From Hymenobacter norwichensis DSM 15439 (lineage in GTDB: Bacteria; Bacteroidota; Bacteroidia; Cytophagales; Hymenobacteraceae), in contig NZ_ATVL01000006.1 of NCBI RefSeq assembly GCF_000420705.1, positions 310,001-374,000 on the forward strand: a stretch of 64,000 bases of DNA, written 5' to 3'. Positions 1 through 9,168 of the stretch are shown piece by piece. The notes beneath the pieces were generated by a model that was not told the DNA's origin, made no database searches, and saw only the letters and a list, made by a program, of their open reading frames with translations. The translations under genes and the position numbers were made by a program. The first letter of the stretch is position 1. The number at the start of each line of letters is the position of its first letter.

Positions 1-1782
1 AAGCTGGACGAAAAATGCTTGGTCGTAATCAGTGGTACCGATGTAGGAAGATTGAAGCACGGCAGTGCCGGTGTTGCTCAAGTGGGTCACAAAGCCATCG
101 GTGCCGCCGGGGCGAGTGGGGCGAAAACTGCCGGTGGTGGTAGGGAAGTTGGCGCTCAGCGTGCCGCCCGTTACGTATACGCCGCGGGTAGCATCTACCT
201 GCAACGAGTACGCCGCATCGGCCCCCGAACCGCCCAGATACGTGGACCACAACAGGCTGCGCAGATCGGCGGAAAGCTTTACCACCACCGCATCGAAGGC
301 GCCGCCTTGGTACGAGGTGCGGTAGCCGGTAGCTGGGAAGTTGGGGCTGTTGGTAACCGAGGCTATATATACGTTGCCGTCGCCATCCGTCGTCACGTCG
401 CCTCGGAACTGGTCACCGTAGTTGTTAACCGGCGAGCCGGGCAAACCATCAAGGGTTTGGCCGGAGTTATTCAGCGTGGATACCACACCGTCGGTACCGG
501 AGCCGCCCAGTAGGGTGCTGCCCGTGAGGGTATTGCCGGTGGCCGAAAGCTTAGCAACGAAAATATCGGCACCGTTCTGGTACAGAAAGCTGGTAAAGTT
601 GGGCGACTCGTCGGGCAGGATGCGTGGGCCGCCGTTGTGGGTGTTGTCGAAAGCGCCTGAGGTGGTTGGGAAAGCGTTATTGCCGGACCCTCCGGAGCCC
701 GTGGAGCCCATAATCACCAGCTCGCCTTGCGGATTGACGACCATACTATGTGGCACATCCATGCTGCTACCGCCCAGGTAAGTGGCGTAGAGCCGGGACG
801 CTGCGCCCGTAACGGCCGTGTTGTACTTAATGATGCCTACATCAGTGGCTCCGGCAAACGTAGTGCGAAACGCGCCGGGGTTGGTGGGGAAGCCAATGTC
901 AAACACCGCGCCGCCCGAGTACATGTTGCCCTGCGCGTCGTAGGTGGCCGTGAAACCCCAGTTGTCGGCCGTAGAGCCCGTAAACGAGGAAAAGATAACC
1001 GTTGGGTCGATGGTAAGAGCGTAGCGCTGGTTGTACTTACCCAGTTGGAAGCGCACTGTGCTGCCTTGCAGCTCAAACGCGCACGGTATGGCCACGCGCT
1101 GCCCATTGATGTCCTGCCATGCCCTGGGCGCCTGCTCCGTCACGTCGCCCACCGAAGTGGCAATCAGCAGGTTGCCTTCCGGCGAGAGGGTGAGCTTATC
1201 GGCGCCGGCATAACGCAGCCGAATGGCGGCTGGCTTGGCCCCAGCTTTCACTAAGAAATCGTACTCCAGGCGGTGCTGCTCGTTTTCGTAGAGCGTGGCG
1301 CCAATGCCGGGGTAGAGGTTGGTGTAGCGCAGCTGCCGGAAGCCACGGGCGTTGCTGGCCCAGCGCTTGGGGTCGGAGCCGCGGAAGTAGTTGTAGGGCG
1401 CGGCCGTGCCTTGCTCACCGCTCAACTCGGGCGCGGCATTGGCTCCCTCAAACGTAACTGAGTAGGAGTGTCCCCGCAGCTCGTCGCTGGTAGTAGCGGG
1501 GCCGGCTTGTTTAGATAGTTTGTTGTGATGCGCGTGGGCGCCTAGCGCAACCGGGTCGAGAAAGGAATAGATGAACCCCGTGGGGCCTACAAACAGTCGG
1601 CCACCGGGCAATGCTGCCGCGTAGCGCGAGGGGCCTTCCCACTGGCCTTTGTTTTCTACAAACTCCAACGACGCAGTAGTGGCGGGAGCCGAAGCAGGAG
1701 TCAGCTTGGGAGTAGCCAGCAAACCCGGCGCCATCAGCAGCGCCAAGCCGGAAAGAAAAAATCGTACGGTAGAAAAGGGCAT
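1..1782 (-). CDS. Secreted SBBP-repeat / DUF7948-type protein, 3' end outside window
   Basis: The frame is open from the ATG at 1782 down to the window edge, giving 594 codons; the C-terminus is missing. A signal peptide (residues 1-23, hydrophobic FFLSGLALLMAPGLLA) is followed by an N-terminal domain beginning FVENKGQWEG and containing YNYFRGSDPKRW, LYPGIGATLYEN and YDFLVKAGA, the hallmark of the domain that precedes SBBP beta-propeller repeats in Bacteroidota. From about residue 270 come repeats of the type YLGGSGTDG/YLGGSGADAAYS with V-D-xxGxVYxxG strands. Such proteins are usually exported and often carry a T9SS sorting domain at the C-terminus; that part cannot be seen here. Role unknown, probably surface or extracellular. 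The family assignment is strong, the function is not known. Confidence 0.85.
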   Translation of the reverse strand, partial: MPFSTVRFFLSGLALLMAPGLLATPKLTPASAPATTASLEFVENKGQWEGPSRYAAALPGGRLFVGPTGFIYSFLDPVALGAHAHHNKLSKQAGPATTSDELRGHSYSVTFEGANAAPELSGEQGTAAPYNYFRGSDPKRWASNARGFRQLRYTNLYPGIGATLYENEQHRLEYDFLVKAGAKPAAIRLRYAGADKLTLSPEGNLLIATSVGDVTEQAPRAWQDINGQRVAIPCAFELQGSTVRFQLGKYNQRYALTIDPTVIFSSFTGSTADNWGFTATYDAQGNMYSGGAVFDIGFPTNPGAFRTTFAGATDVGIIKYNTAVTGAASRLYATYLGGSSMDVPHSMVVNPQGELVIMGSTGSGGSGNNAFPTTSGAFDNTHNGGPRILPDESPNFTSFLYQNGADIFVAKLSATGNTLTGSTLLGGSGTDGVVSTLNNSGQTLDGLPGSPVNNYGDQFRGDVTTDGDGNVYIASVTNSPNFPATGYRTSYQGGAFDAVVVKLSADLRSLLWSTYLGGSGADAAYSLQVDATRGVYVTGGTLSANFPTTTGSFRPTRPGGTDGFVTHLSNTGTAVLQSSYIGTTDYDQAFFVQL

Positions 1783-2065
1783 ATAATGAATGTCTAATTG
1801 CTGATTGTGAACTTGTTGAGCTGTTGCTTGTGCAAGGACTGAACGGTTGTGCAAAGCTGCTTAATGGGCTGCCGAACTGTTGATTGCAAGAAGGCTGTGC
1901 CTCACAGGAAATCAAAAATTCAGTGAGTAGCCATCCAGCAATTTAGCAGCAACAATTCAACATCCGGTAAGCACCTACTCCTCAATTCCAATCTTGAAAG
2001 TACAACGAAAACCGGTCATGCTTCGTGCGCAAGAATCGGGCCCGGTGGCTTGGGCAGTTCCGTCT

Positions 2066-2073
2066 TACCTTTG
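2066..2073 (+). promoter_or_regulatory. Bacteroidota -7 box TACCTTTG upstream of EEP gene
   Basis: TACCTTTG matches TAnnTTTG and lies 37 nt before the GTG start at 2111, giving a short leader. No well-spaced -33 TTG is visible, so this is a weak call. Confidence 0.4.
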
Positions 2074-2110
2074 CTCGTCCTGCATGGCCTGAAGCCGTGC
2101 TCTTGCTACT

Positions 2111-3226
2111 GTGCGTCGTTCGTTTGCCTTTACCTGCACCTTACTGATTATTGGGTGGCTGCTCGTGGCCATTGCCTGCGTGCAGGTGCCCGCCTATACG
2201 TTTTGGCCCGCCACGTTCGGGGCCCTCACGCTGCCGGTGGCGCTGGTCCTCAACTTGCTGGCCGTGGCGTACTGGCTGCTGCGCAACTGGCGGGTGGCGG
2301 CGCTGCCGCTGCTGGTGGCCGTACTCACGTGGCCGCACTTCCAGCGGGGGCTGGCGCTGCACCCGTTGCGGGTGGCCCCGGCCAGCTCGGCGCCGGGGCA
2401 GCGTGTACGGGTGCTGTCAGCCAACGTGCGCATCTTCAATGTGTACCCCCAGCTGCGCGACGCCGAACTGAACTCGTCGCGCCAGATGATTCAGTGGCTG
2501 GCCGAAAACCCGGCCGATATTCTGTGCCTTCAGGAGTTCTACAACGAGCCGCGCAACTCCACTAGCAAGGAGAAAAACATCTTCAATAGTGTGGAGCGCA
2601 TTGGCGAGCGGGCCGGCCGGCAGAGCTTCGTGTCCAAAACCTTGACCAACCGGGTGGGGGCCGAGTTTGGCCTAGCTATTTTCTCGCGCTACCCCATTCT
2701 GCGGCGTGGTACGGTCAGCTTCGGTAAGCTCAGCCAGAATCACGCCATGTGGGTGGATTTGCGCCTGCCATCCGCCGATACTATCCGGGTGTTCAATTTC
2801 CACCTGCAAAGTATGAGCCTCGACGAGCGGGACATTGTGGACAGCTACTCCAGCAAAGCCGGTTTTAAGCGGAAAGGCTTGGGGCTGATGCGGCGCTTCA
2901 AGCGGGGAGCAGTGGCTCGTTCTTGGCAGGTGGATACACTGATGCGCCGCTTCGAGCAGAGCCCGTACCCGCTGCTACTCTGCGCCGACCTCAACGACCT
3001 GCCCTACAGCTATAGCTACGACCAGCTAGCCGACCGATTCCAGAACGCCTGGGCCACCGTGGGCAACGGCTTCGGGCACACCTACCACGGCCAACTGCCG
3101 CTGCTGCGCATCGACAACCAGTTTGCCGGCCCCCAGTGGCTGGTAGACGATATCTGGGTGCACTACGAAATTCCGTATTCCGACCACTTCCCATCAACTG
3201 TCACGTACCGGCTGGCCCTCAAGTAG
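2111..3226 (+). CDS. Membrane-anchored endonuclease/exonuclease/phosphatase (EEP) family protein
   Basis: 371 aa with a GTG start. Residues 1-85 contain three hydrophobic segments that would place the catalytic domain at the membrane. The EEP fold follows from about residue 97, with the expected active-site series: SANVRIF (Asn), CLQEF (metal-binding Glu), FHLQS (His), CADLND (Asp/Asn) and SDHFP (catalytic Asp-His). This is the layout of Mg-dependent phosphodiesterases and sphingomyelinase-like enzymes; the substrate (nucleic acid, lipid or phosphoinositide) cannot be told from sequence. It stands alone, divergent from the SBBP gene, with a TAnnTTTG box just upstream. The start is supported by the hydrophobic N-terminus beginning directly after it. 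Confidence 0.85.
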   Translation: MRRSFAFTCTLLIIGWLLVAIACVQVPAYTFWPATFGALTLPVALVLNLLAVAYWLLRNWRVAALPLLVAVLTWPHFQRGLALHPLRVAPASSAPGQRVRVLSANVRIFNVYPQLRDAELNSSRQMIQWLAENPADILCLQEFYNEPRNSTSKEKNIFNSVERIGERAGRQSFVSKTLTNRVGAEFGLAIFSRYPILRRGTVSFGKLSQNHAMWVDLRLPSADTIRVFNFHLQSMSLDERDIVDSYSSKAGFKRKGLGLMRRFKRGAVARSWQVDTLMRRFEQSPYPLLLCADLNDLPYSYSYDQLADRFQNAWATVGNGFGHTYHGQLPLLRIDNQFAGPQWLVDDIWVHYEIPYSDHFPSTVTYRLALK

Positions 3227-3504
3227 CCAAACACCGCCAGCAAAAGCGTGAAGCACCACCATTTTGTACTGGAAAACTGATTTCTAAAACTACAGAATGA
3301 ACTTTATGTGCTTTCTGATTTCGTTTTTGTACTGTTTGGGGTAGGTTATAGACTTGGTTGCCCAAAAAGGCGCATCAAACATCTAAAATTCGGGCCGGTT
3401 CAAGCACTTTGAACCAGTTAGGCTTAGCCGGCACTGTGCAAAGCAACACCACGTGCTTTCAGCACGAAATCCATTCAACCCAACGAAGCCGTTGAAATCC
3501 GTTA

Positions 3505-3512
3505 TACTTTTG
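3505..3512 (+). promoter_or_regulatory. -7 box TACTTTTG abutting the cysS start codon
   Basis: TACTTTTG matches TAnnTTTG and ends only 4 nt before the ATG at 3517. If it is used, transcription would begin at or next to the start codon. A -33 element at standard spacing is not evident. Confidence 0.45.
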
Positions 3513-3516
3513 CATA

Positions 3517-5064
3517 ATGCAGCCTTCTCTCTCGCTTTATAATACGCTTACCCGCCGCAAAGCCCCGTTCCAACCCCTGCACGCGCCCTTCGTGGGCGTG
3601 TATCTCTGCGGCCCAACTGTGTATAGCGAGGCGCACGTAGGCAATGCCCGCGGCCCGGTGGTGTTTGATGTGCTGACGCGCTATTTGCGCCACTTGGAAT
3701 ACACTGTGCGCTACGTCCGCAACATCACCGACGTAGGCCACCTGGAAGGCGACGCCGACGAAGGCGAAGACAAAATCAGCAAGCGGGCCAAAGCCCAAAA
3801 GCTGGAGCCCATGCAGGTAGCCGAGCAGTACGCCAACCTCTACCAAAACCACATGGAGGCGCTGGGCTGCTTACCCCCCGATATTACGCCCCGCGCTAGT
3901 GGCCACATCATCGAGCAAATTGAGATGATTCAGGAAATCATCAGCAACGGGTTTGGCTACGAGGTGAACGGGTCGGTGTACTTTGATGTGCCTGCTTACA
4001 ACGAAGCCGGTCGTGGTTACGGCAAGCTCTCTAACCGAGTGGTGGAAGAGCTGCTGGCTGGCTCGCGCGACAACCTGGCCGGGCAGCAGGAAAAGCGCAG
4101 CCCCCTGGATTTCGCGCTCTGGAAACAAGCCGATGAGCGCCACCTCATGCGCTGGTCCTCGCCCTGGGGCGACGGGTTTCCGGGCTGGCATCTAGAGTGC
4201 TCGGCCATGAGCCGCAAGTACCTCGGCGCCGAGTTCGACATTCATGGCGGCGGGCTGGACCTGATGTTCCCGCACCACGAGTGCGAAATTGCCCAGAGCC
4301 AAGCCTGTAACCACCCCACCAATGAAGCGCAGGTGTGGATGCACAACAACATGATTACGGTGAACGGCGCCAAGATGAGCAAGTCAATTGGCAACTTCAT
4401 CACCATCAGTCAGCTGTTCGAGGGTACCAATAGCACGCTGGCTCAGGCCTACTCGCCCATGACGGTGCGCTTCTTTTTGCTACAAGCCCATTACCGCAGC
4501 ACCGTGGATATCACCGATGAAGGCTTGCAGGCGGCCCGCAAAGGCTACCGCAAACTCATGAACGGCCTGCGTCTGCTGGATAAGCTGCGCGAGCTTAGCC
4601 TCTCTTCGGATGTCATCAAGGCGCGCACTCTGGCCCCCGTCACCGAAGGCAAAGCCCCCGATACTGCCACCGCTGACGCCGAGTTGCGCAAGCTGGTAGC
4701 CGACTGCTTTGTGGGTTTGAACGACGACCTAAATACGGCTCGTGCCATTGCTAGCCTGTTCAATCTGCTGCGTAAGCTCAATGGGTTCTACGCCAACCCA
4801 ACTACGCTGGCCACGGTTAGCGCCGCCGCTGTGCAGGAAGCCACCGAGGCCTACCAGACGTTGGTGCAGGATGTGCTGGGCCTCGTAGACGAGCCCCGTG
4901 CTAGTGCCGAAGACTTGCTCAGCCTCACGCTGGAGTTCTACCAAGAAGCCAAAGCCACCAAGGCCTACGACAAAGTAGACCAGATTCGGGCGGCCCTCAA
5001 GGCGCAGGGCATCGTGGTAAAAGACACGAAAGCCGGCATTGATTGGGCGTACAGCGAAGAGTAA
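3517..5064 (+). CDS. cysS: Cysteinyl-tRNA synthetase
   Basis: 515 aa class I aminoacyl-tRNA synthetase that charges tRNA-Cys. Visible signatures are the zinc ligand Cys31 in YLCGPTVY, the HIGH-type motif HVGN at 40-43, further zinc-site residues in WHLECSAMS (Cys228) and FPHHECE (about 253-257), and the KMSKS loop at 286-290 (AKMSKSIGN). Residues from about 330 form the helical DALR/anticodon-binding region. Length is slightly above that of the E. coli enzyme (461 aa), owing to insertions such as [18 protein letters not shown] around residue 370. Downstream a palindromic repeat separates it from the M28 lipoprotein gene on the same strand. Confidence 0.97.
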   Translation: MQPSLSLYNTLTRRKAPFQPLHAPFVGVYLCGPTVYSEAHVGNARGPVVFDVLTRYLRHLEYTVRYVRNITDVGHLEGDADEGEDKISKRAKAQKLEPMQVAEQYANLYQNHMEALGCLPPDITPRASGHIIEQIEMIQEIISNGFGYEVNGSVYFDVPAYNEAGRGYGKLSNRVVEELLAGSRDNLAGQQEKRSPLDFALWKQADERHLMRWSSPWGDGFPGWHLECSAMSRKYLGAEFDIHGGGLDLMFPHHECEIAQSQACNHPTNEAQVWMHNNMITVNGAKMSKSIGNFITISQLFEGTNSTLAQAYSPMTVRFFLLQAHYRSTVDITDEGLQAARKGYRKLMNGLRLLDKLRELSLSSDVIKARTLAPVTEGKAPDTATADAELRKLVADCFVGLNDDLNTARAIASLFNLLRKLNGFYANPTTLATVSAAAVQEATEAYQTLVQDVLGLVDEPRASAEDLLSLTLEFYQEAKATKAYDKVDQIRAALKAQGIVVKDTKAGIDWAYSEE

Positions 5065-5082
5065 ACAGCGCATTAGTTGGAC

Positions 5083-5175
5083 GTCATGCAGAGTGCAACG
5101 AAGCATCTCGCCGGCTGACTTCAAGTTAGTAACTCAACATCAGCACGCGAGATGCTTCGTTGCACTCTGCATGAC
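5083..5175. repeat. Dispersed palindromic element, copy 1 (93 bp)
   Basis: Two perfect 29-bp inverted arms (5083-5111 and 5147-5175) starting GTCATGCAGAG and ending AAGCATCTCGC, with the variable inner segment TGCAACG. The loop holds GTTAGTAACTC. It lies 18 nt after the cysS stop and 23 nt before the next start codon. Related copies are at 12891-12987 and 30751-30849. Confidence 0.9.
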
Positions 5176-5198
5176 GACCTTTAAGCAAACTATTTACC

Positions 5199-6227
5199 AT
5201 GAAACTCACCCGTTTTGCTTCTGTCGCGCTGGCGGCGCTGCTCCTCACCGGCTGCTTCGATAACAAGAAGCCTAACACCGAAACGTCGGCGCCGGAACAG
5301 GCGAAGCTGCCAGCCGCGCCCAGCTTCAACTCCGATTCGGCTTACGCTTACGTGGCCAAGCAGGTAGCTTTTGGGCCGCGGGTGCCCAACTCGGTGGCGC
5401 ATGTCAAGACCGGCGATTGGGTAATCGGTAAGTTCAAAAGCTACGGCCTGTCGGTGCGGGAGCAGCCGTTTGAGGCTGTGGCGTTTGATGGCAAGATGCT
5501 GAAGTCGCGCAACATCATTGCTCAATTTCAGCCCCAGGCTGCCCGCCGCGTTACCATCTTTACGCACTGGGATACCCGCCCCTTCGCCGATAAAGACAAG
5601 CAGAACAAAAACGCGCCGCTCGATGGCGCTTCCGATGGGGCCAGCGGCGTAGGTATTGCCCTGGAAATGGCGCGCCTCCTAGCCGCCCAGCCCGACAGCC
5701 TCACGCCCGCCGTGGGCGTTGATTTCATCTTGTTCGACTCCGAAGATTACGGCTACGATTCCAGCACCCAAGGCGAGCTGAAAAACCAACTGGCCAACCT
5801 CGAAGCCCAAGGTGGTTCCAGCTGGTGCCTAGGCTCCCAGTATTGGGCTAAGAACATGGTGCCTGCCAACTACAAGCCTGAGTTCGGGATTCTGCTGGAC
5901 ATGGTAGGTGCCAAAAACGGCAAGTTCAGCCGCGAGGGCCAGTCGTTGGAAAAAGCGCGCGATGTAGTGGATAAAGTCTGGAACCTGGCCTCCCAGCTTG
6001 GCTACTCCGACTATTTCCTGTTCAAGGATATGGGGGGCATCACCGACGACCACGTGTTTACGAATCAGGCCGGCGTACGTACCATCGACATCATCGACAC
6101 CATGCCCTTCGGCGACGAAACCTTTCCCGCCTACCACCACACCACCCAGGACAACCTAGCTAACATCGACAAGCGCACCCTCAAAGCTGTGGGCCAAACC
6201 GTGCTGCAGACGATTTATGGGGAGTAG
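5199..6227 (+). CDS. M28 family zinc peptidase / glutaminyl-cyclase-like lipoprotein
   Basis: 342 aa. A lipoprotein signal peptide ends in LLLTGC with lipidated Cys19, so the enzyme is expected to be membrane-anchored outside the cytoplasm. The M28 metal and catalytic residues are present in order: H123 (THWDTRPF), D146 (DGASDGASG), E182/D183 (LFDSEDYG), an Asp in LLDMVGAKNG and a C-terminal His in YHHTTQDN. The HWDTRP and DGASDGASG motifs resemble bacterial and animal glutaminyl-peptide cyclotransferases at least as closely as aminopeptidases. It could therefore form N-terminal pyroglutamate or act as an aminopeptidase. The start is fixed by the signal peptide; the preceding palindromic element ends 23 nt upstream. 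Confidence 0.9.
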   Translation: MKLTRFASVALAALLLTGCFDNKKPNTETSAPEQAKLPAAPSFNSDSAYAYVAKQVAFGPRVPNSVAHVKTGDWVIGKFKSYGLSVREQPFEAVAFDGKMLKSRNIIAQFQPQAARRVTIFTHWDTRPFADKDKQNKNAPLDGASDGASGVGIALEMARLLAAQPDSLTPAVGVDFILFDSEDYGYDSSTQGELKNQLANLEAQGGSSWCLGSQYWAKNMVPANYKPEFGILLDMVGAKNGKFSREGQSLEKARDVVDKVWNLASQLGYSDYFLFKDMGGITDDHVFTNQAGVRTIDIIDTMPFGDETFPAYHHTTQDNLANIDKRTLKAVGQTVLQTIYGE

Positions 6228-6400
6228 TTGGGCAGTAATGGGCCAACCTTATTAATGTGGTTTCGTGTAGGAAAGTGGCCCGCGCGCCGCACCTACCGCC
6301 CCCGCCCTGCATTCCAGCAAGTAGCAGCAGCGCCCTAGCTAGTAGATTGCGAGAAGCGGCCGGAAAACCGTAGCTTACCCGTAACTACTCGTATCCTTAT

Positions 6401-7483
6401 ATGATTAATGCCTCCTTTGAGGGCACCCTGCATCTGTCCTCGCTTAATCTGCGGTTACCTATCCAGCGTAGCTATTACCAATGGCGGCAGCAGCAGGACC
6501 ACCGGGGTCGGCCAAACAGCAAAGTGCGGTTTGGCTCGCTGCTGATTGAAGTGCTGGCCAATCAGGAACAGCTTTCCGAATTATCAGAGGCTGCCTCCGA
6601 CCCGTATGTGGTGCTGGATGGGCACGCGGCCTACCAACGCACCGACGGGCAAGGTACTTTCATTACCGTCTGGTTCCGGGAGGCTAGTCTGCACCGCTTC
6701 ACCGAATACTTTGACGCCACTGGTACCAACGGCACCGAGCCCAGTTGGGTAGTGCAGTTTGCCTTAGCTCCCCAGGAAATGGGCCGCGACAGTGGCGCCG
6801 CCGGTGAGTTTGTAATGCCAGCTCCCGGTACGCACGGCGTGCCAATAGCAATTGCACACGCGGCGAAATACGTAGGAGAACGAGCATTAGAGCCGGGCTC
6901 CGATGATTCTGTATCACCCTTGAACTCATTAGCCGCCGGCTTATTCCCTGGTAGGCAGAGATACGGTAACTGTGGTGTTCAAGCCTGTCAGCAGATCATC
7001 AGGCAAGCTACTGGGGTCAACTTTCCAGAGAAAGAAATACTCAGTTTTGCTCTGGAAGGAGGGTTTGCCGTAAAAAGCCCTAATCCAGCCTGGCATGGGG
7101 AAACTAATGCGTTAAGCCGGCAGGCATTATTAAAAGCAAAGGGCATTGCCTCTAGCATTATCGATGAACCTACGCACGAGCAATTAGCTACTGCCCTCCG
7201 GGAGAAGAAAGGAATTATTGCGGGCCTCAATGCCGATGTGCTGTGGGGAAAAGTGCCGCCTCAAGCAGGTGGTCACGCCGTACTGATAACGCACGGAGAC
7301 TTCAATGAGCAAGGTGAGCTGACCCACGTGTATGTCAACGATACAGGAACGTCGAATCCTGATTTTCAGCGTGGTCGGCAAATCCCTACGGCCGATATTA
7401 TGCGCGCTTTTGCTAAGCACAAAAACAAAGCGGGGGATAATGTATCCACCCTGAACGTAACCGACAACCCCATCTGGGATTAG
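6401..7483 (+). CDS. TssD/Hcp-like domain fused to papain/C39-like cysteine peptidase domain (candidate T6SS effector)
   Basis: 360 aa, no signal peptide. Residues 1-130 have the pattern of the Bacteroidota T6SS tube protein TssD (Hcp): an opening beta strand, YYQWRQQQDHRGRPNSKV, a glycine turn then IEV, a hydrophilic stretch, and late FREASLHRFTEYFDATG followed by a strand ending APQEM. A linker (about 131-185) leads to a papain-like domain: Cys191 in YGNCGVQACQQI, His292 in GGHAVLITHGD and Asn313/Asp314 in VYVNDTG, a Cys-His-Asn/Asp set in the order of C39-like peptidases and papain-fold toxins. The reading is an evolved Hcp that delivers a peptidase toxin through a T6SS. No T6SS structural genes are in the window. 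The 3' half is visibly more AT-rich than its neighbours. TssD homology is read by eye, hence moderate confidence. Confidence 0.7.
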   Translation: MINASFEGTLHLSSLNLRLPIQRSYYQWRQQQDHRGRPNSKVRFGSLLIEVLANQEQLSELSEAASDPYVVLDGHAAYQRTDGQGTFITVWFREASLHRFTEYFDATGTNGTEPSWVVQFALAPQEMGRDSGAAGEFVMPAPGTHGVPIAIAHAAKYVGERALEPGSDDSVSPLNSLAAGLFPGRQRYGNCGVQACQQIIRQATGVNFPEKEILSFALEGGFAVKSPNPAWHGETNALSRQALLKAKGIASSIIDEPTHEQLATALREKKGIIAGLNADVLWGKVPPQAGGHAVLITHGDFNEQGELTHVYVNDTGTSNPDFQRGRQIPTADIMRAFAKHKNKAGDNVSTLNVTDNPIWD

Positions 7484-7503
7484 GTTTTCTTCCCTACTAA
7501 CCC

Positions 7504-8088
7504 ATGTCTACGTCCCAACCGAATTGGCTACGAGGTACCACTCGGCCTGCTATGGCCACCTTGCCTGCGCACCTTAGCTTGTACATGAACGACGCTACCT
7601 ATTCCACTAATTTTTTGCCTGTGGTTATAGAGGGCGAGCAATATGCCGTGATTTCCTACTGTCTCGGATCAGGGCGCTTGCAGGATGAGCAGCAAGCAAT
7701 CCTTCCGCCGTTTGCAACGCTATACATTCGTTATCCAGATAAAACTTTTCGCTGGAAAGAAGTTACGCCTGAAGACTATCCCGCTTATGGGTTGGTTGAT
7801 TTACCGATTGACGAATACCAACAATCATACATTGGTAGGTTAGCGCCGTATGCCGCAGGCGTTACGGAGGAAGCATTAGAAAACGCCCAGAGTGAGTATT
7901 TAAGATTGATAAGCTTAGTGCTGGAGCGTGGATGGTTGCTTTCCCATCAGGCCGTCACTAATGAGGAGCAGACGGCTGCGCGCGAATTACAACAGCACTT
8001 AGGGCTAGTTTACGATGCATTGCTGTTGCCTTACTATCAGCACGTTGGGCGTGAATTTTTCGCTTGGATGACTCGCGCAGCTCAGTAG
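7504..8088 (+). CDS. Hypothetical cytoplasmic protein, candidate immunity protein
   Basis: 194 aa, no signal peptide and no transmembrane segment; no family recognised. It starts 20 nt after the TssD-peptidase fusion on the same strand. That spacing, its small size, soluble character and lower GC content fit the usual layout of an effector followed by its immunity gene. Composition is acidic to neutral with many aromatic residues (for example LYIRYPDKTFRWKEV) and a helical C-terminal half. The immunity role is inferred from position only; it could instead be an adaptor or chaperone for loading the effector. Downstream lies the convergent LD-carboxypeptidase gene, 7 nt away. Confidence 0.6.
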   Translation: MSTSQPNWLRGTTRPAMATLPAHLSLYMNDATYSTNFLPVVIEGEQYAVISYCLGSGRLQDEQQAILPPFATLYIRYPDKTFRWKEVTPEDYPAYGLVDLPIDEYQQSYIGRLAPYAAGVTEEALENAQSEYLRLISLVLERGWLLSHQAVTNEEQTAARELQQHLGLVYDALLLPYYQHVGREFFAWMTRAAQ

Positions 8089-8095
8089 CCTGCTG

Positions 8096-9001
8096 CTACA
8101 CGTACGACAGCCAAGCACCTTGCTCATTCACTGTCAGGCGCGCTTCACGGCCGCAAATTAGGGCCATGTTCTGGGGCTCGTGGCCGACGGGAAAGTTGTG
8201 TGCCACCGGGAAATCGTACTTGCTGGCGTAGTGCTGAATGATTTCGTTGGGCGTCTGGCCGTAGGGCACGGTGTTGTCTTGGGGGTTACTGAAATGGCCC
8301 ACCAATAGCCCGGCCAGGTGGCGCAACTTGCCGGTACGGTCCAGGTGCACCAGCATCCGGTCAATGGCGTAGAGGTATTCGTCGATATCCTCCAGAAATA
8401 GGATGCGGCCGGCCGTGGCCACGTCGGAGGCGGTGCCGGTCAGGGTTTGCAGGATGCTCAGGTTACCACCCACTAGTTCGCCGGTAGCCACCCCAAGCCG
8501 GTTGAGTGGGTGCGGCGCCACCTGATATTCCACCGGCTCACCGAACAGTGCCCGACGTAAGCTCTCCACCGACTGTTCGGCGCCCACTTGGTGAAAGAGC
8601 AGCGGCATCACGCCGTGTATGCTCTGGTGGCCCAGCGCTAGCAAATGGCAGTTAAGGGTGGTAATGTCGGAGAAGCCCGCCACCCATTTGGGGTCTTGCC
8701 GGAAGCGCGAAAAGTCAAGCTGGTCGATGATGCGGGTGGTGCCATAACCGCCGCGGGCACACAGCAGCGCCCGGATGTTAGGGTTGTCGAGTTGCTGCTG
8801 AATGTCACGGCGGCGCAGCTCATCGTCGCCGCCAAACTGGTGGTGCGCTACGTTGGTGCTCGCGCCCAGCACCACGAGCAAGCCCCAGCTTTTCAGCAAC
8901 GCTACGGCGGTGGCCAACTCCTCGTGTGAGGCTTTGCGGGCAGGACACACAATAGCTACTTGGTCGCCAGGGCGAAGAAAAGCAGGAGCAGCGGTAGACA
9001 T
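8096..9001 (-). CDS. LD-carboxypeptidase (peptidase family S66)
   Basis: 301 aa. The S66 triad is visible: Ser111 in AGFSDITTL, Glu204 in LFLEDIDEY and His274 in FPVGHEPQN; the family motif ARGGYGTTR lies at 82-90. These enzymes trim the terminal D-alanine from murein tetrapeptides during peptidoglycan recycling, or cleave related substrates such as microcin C7 (MccF branch). The absence of a signal peptide agrees with the cytoplasmic recycling enzymes. It is convergent with the candidate immunity gene and divergent from the secreted esterase. Confidence 0.92.
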   Translation of the reverse strand: MSTAAPAFLRPGDQVAIVCPARKASHEELATAVALLKSWGLLVVLGASTNVAHHQFGGDDELRRRDIQQQLDNPNIRALLCARGGYGTTRIIDQLDFSRFRQDPKWVAGFSDITTLNCHLLALGHQSIHGVMPLLFHQVGAEQSVESLRRALFGEPVEYQVAPHPLNRLGVATGELVGGNLSILQTLTGTASDVATAGRILFLEDIDEYLYAIDRMLVHLDRTGKLRHLAGLLVGHFSNPQDNTVPYGQTPNEIIQHYASKYDFPVAHNFPVGHEPQNMALICGREARLTVNEQGAWLSYV

Positions 9002-9064
9002 ACGGCGGTAGCAGTGCAGTGAGCTGCAAACTTAACAGCTCCGCGCAAATAGGTGGGGCCGAAC

Positions 9065-9091
9065 TTGCCCAGAGCCGGGATGCTACTTTTG
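9065..9091 (+). promoter_or_regulatory. Candidate promoter TTG-N16-TACTTTTG for secreted esterase
   Basis: A TTG at 9065-9067 is followed after 16 nt by TACTTTTG (9084-9091), a match to the Bacteroidota -33/-7 pattern with slightly short spacing. The ATG at 9169 is about 75 nt downstream. Confidence 0.45.
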
Positions 9092-9168
9092 CCAGGGCCG
9101 GCGGGCGGGCCAACCGCCGCCGCCGAAATGGCGTTACATTTTTTCACTCATCCTCAGCAACTCAGCGT

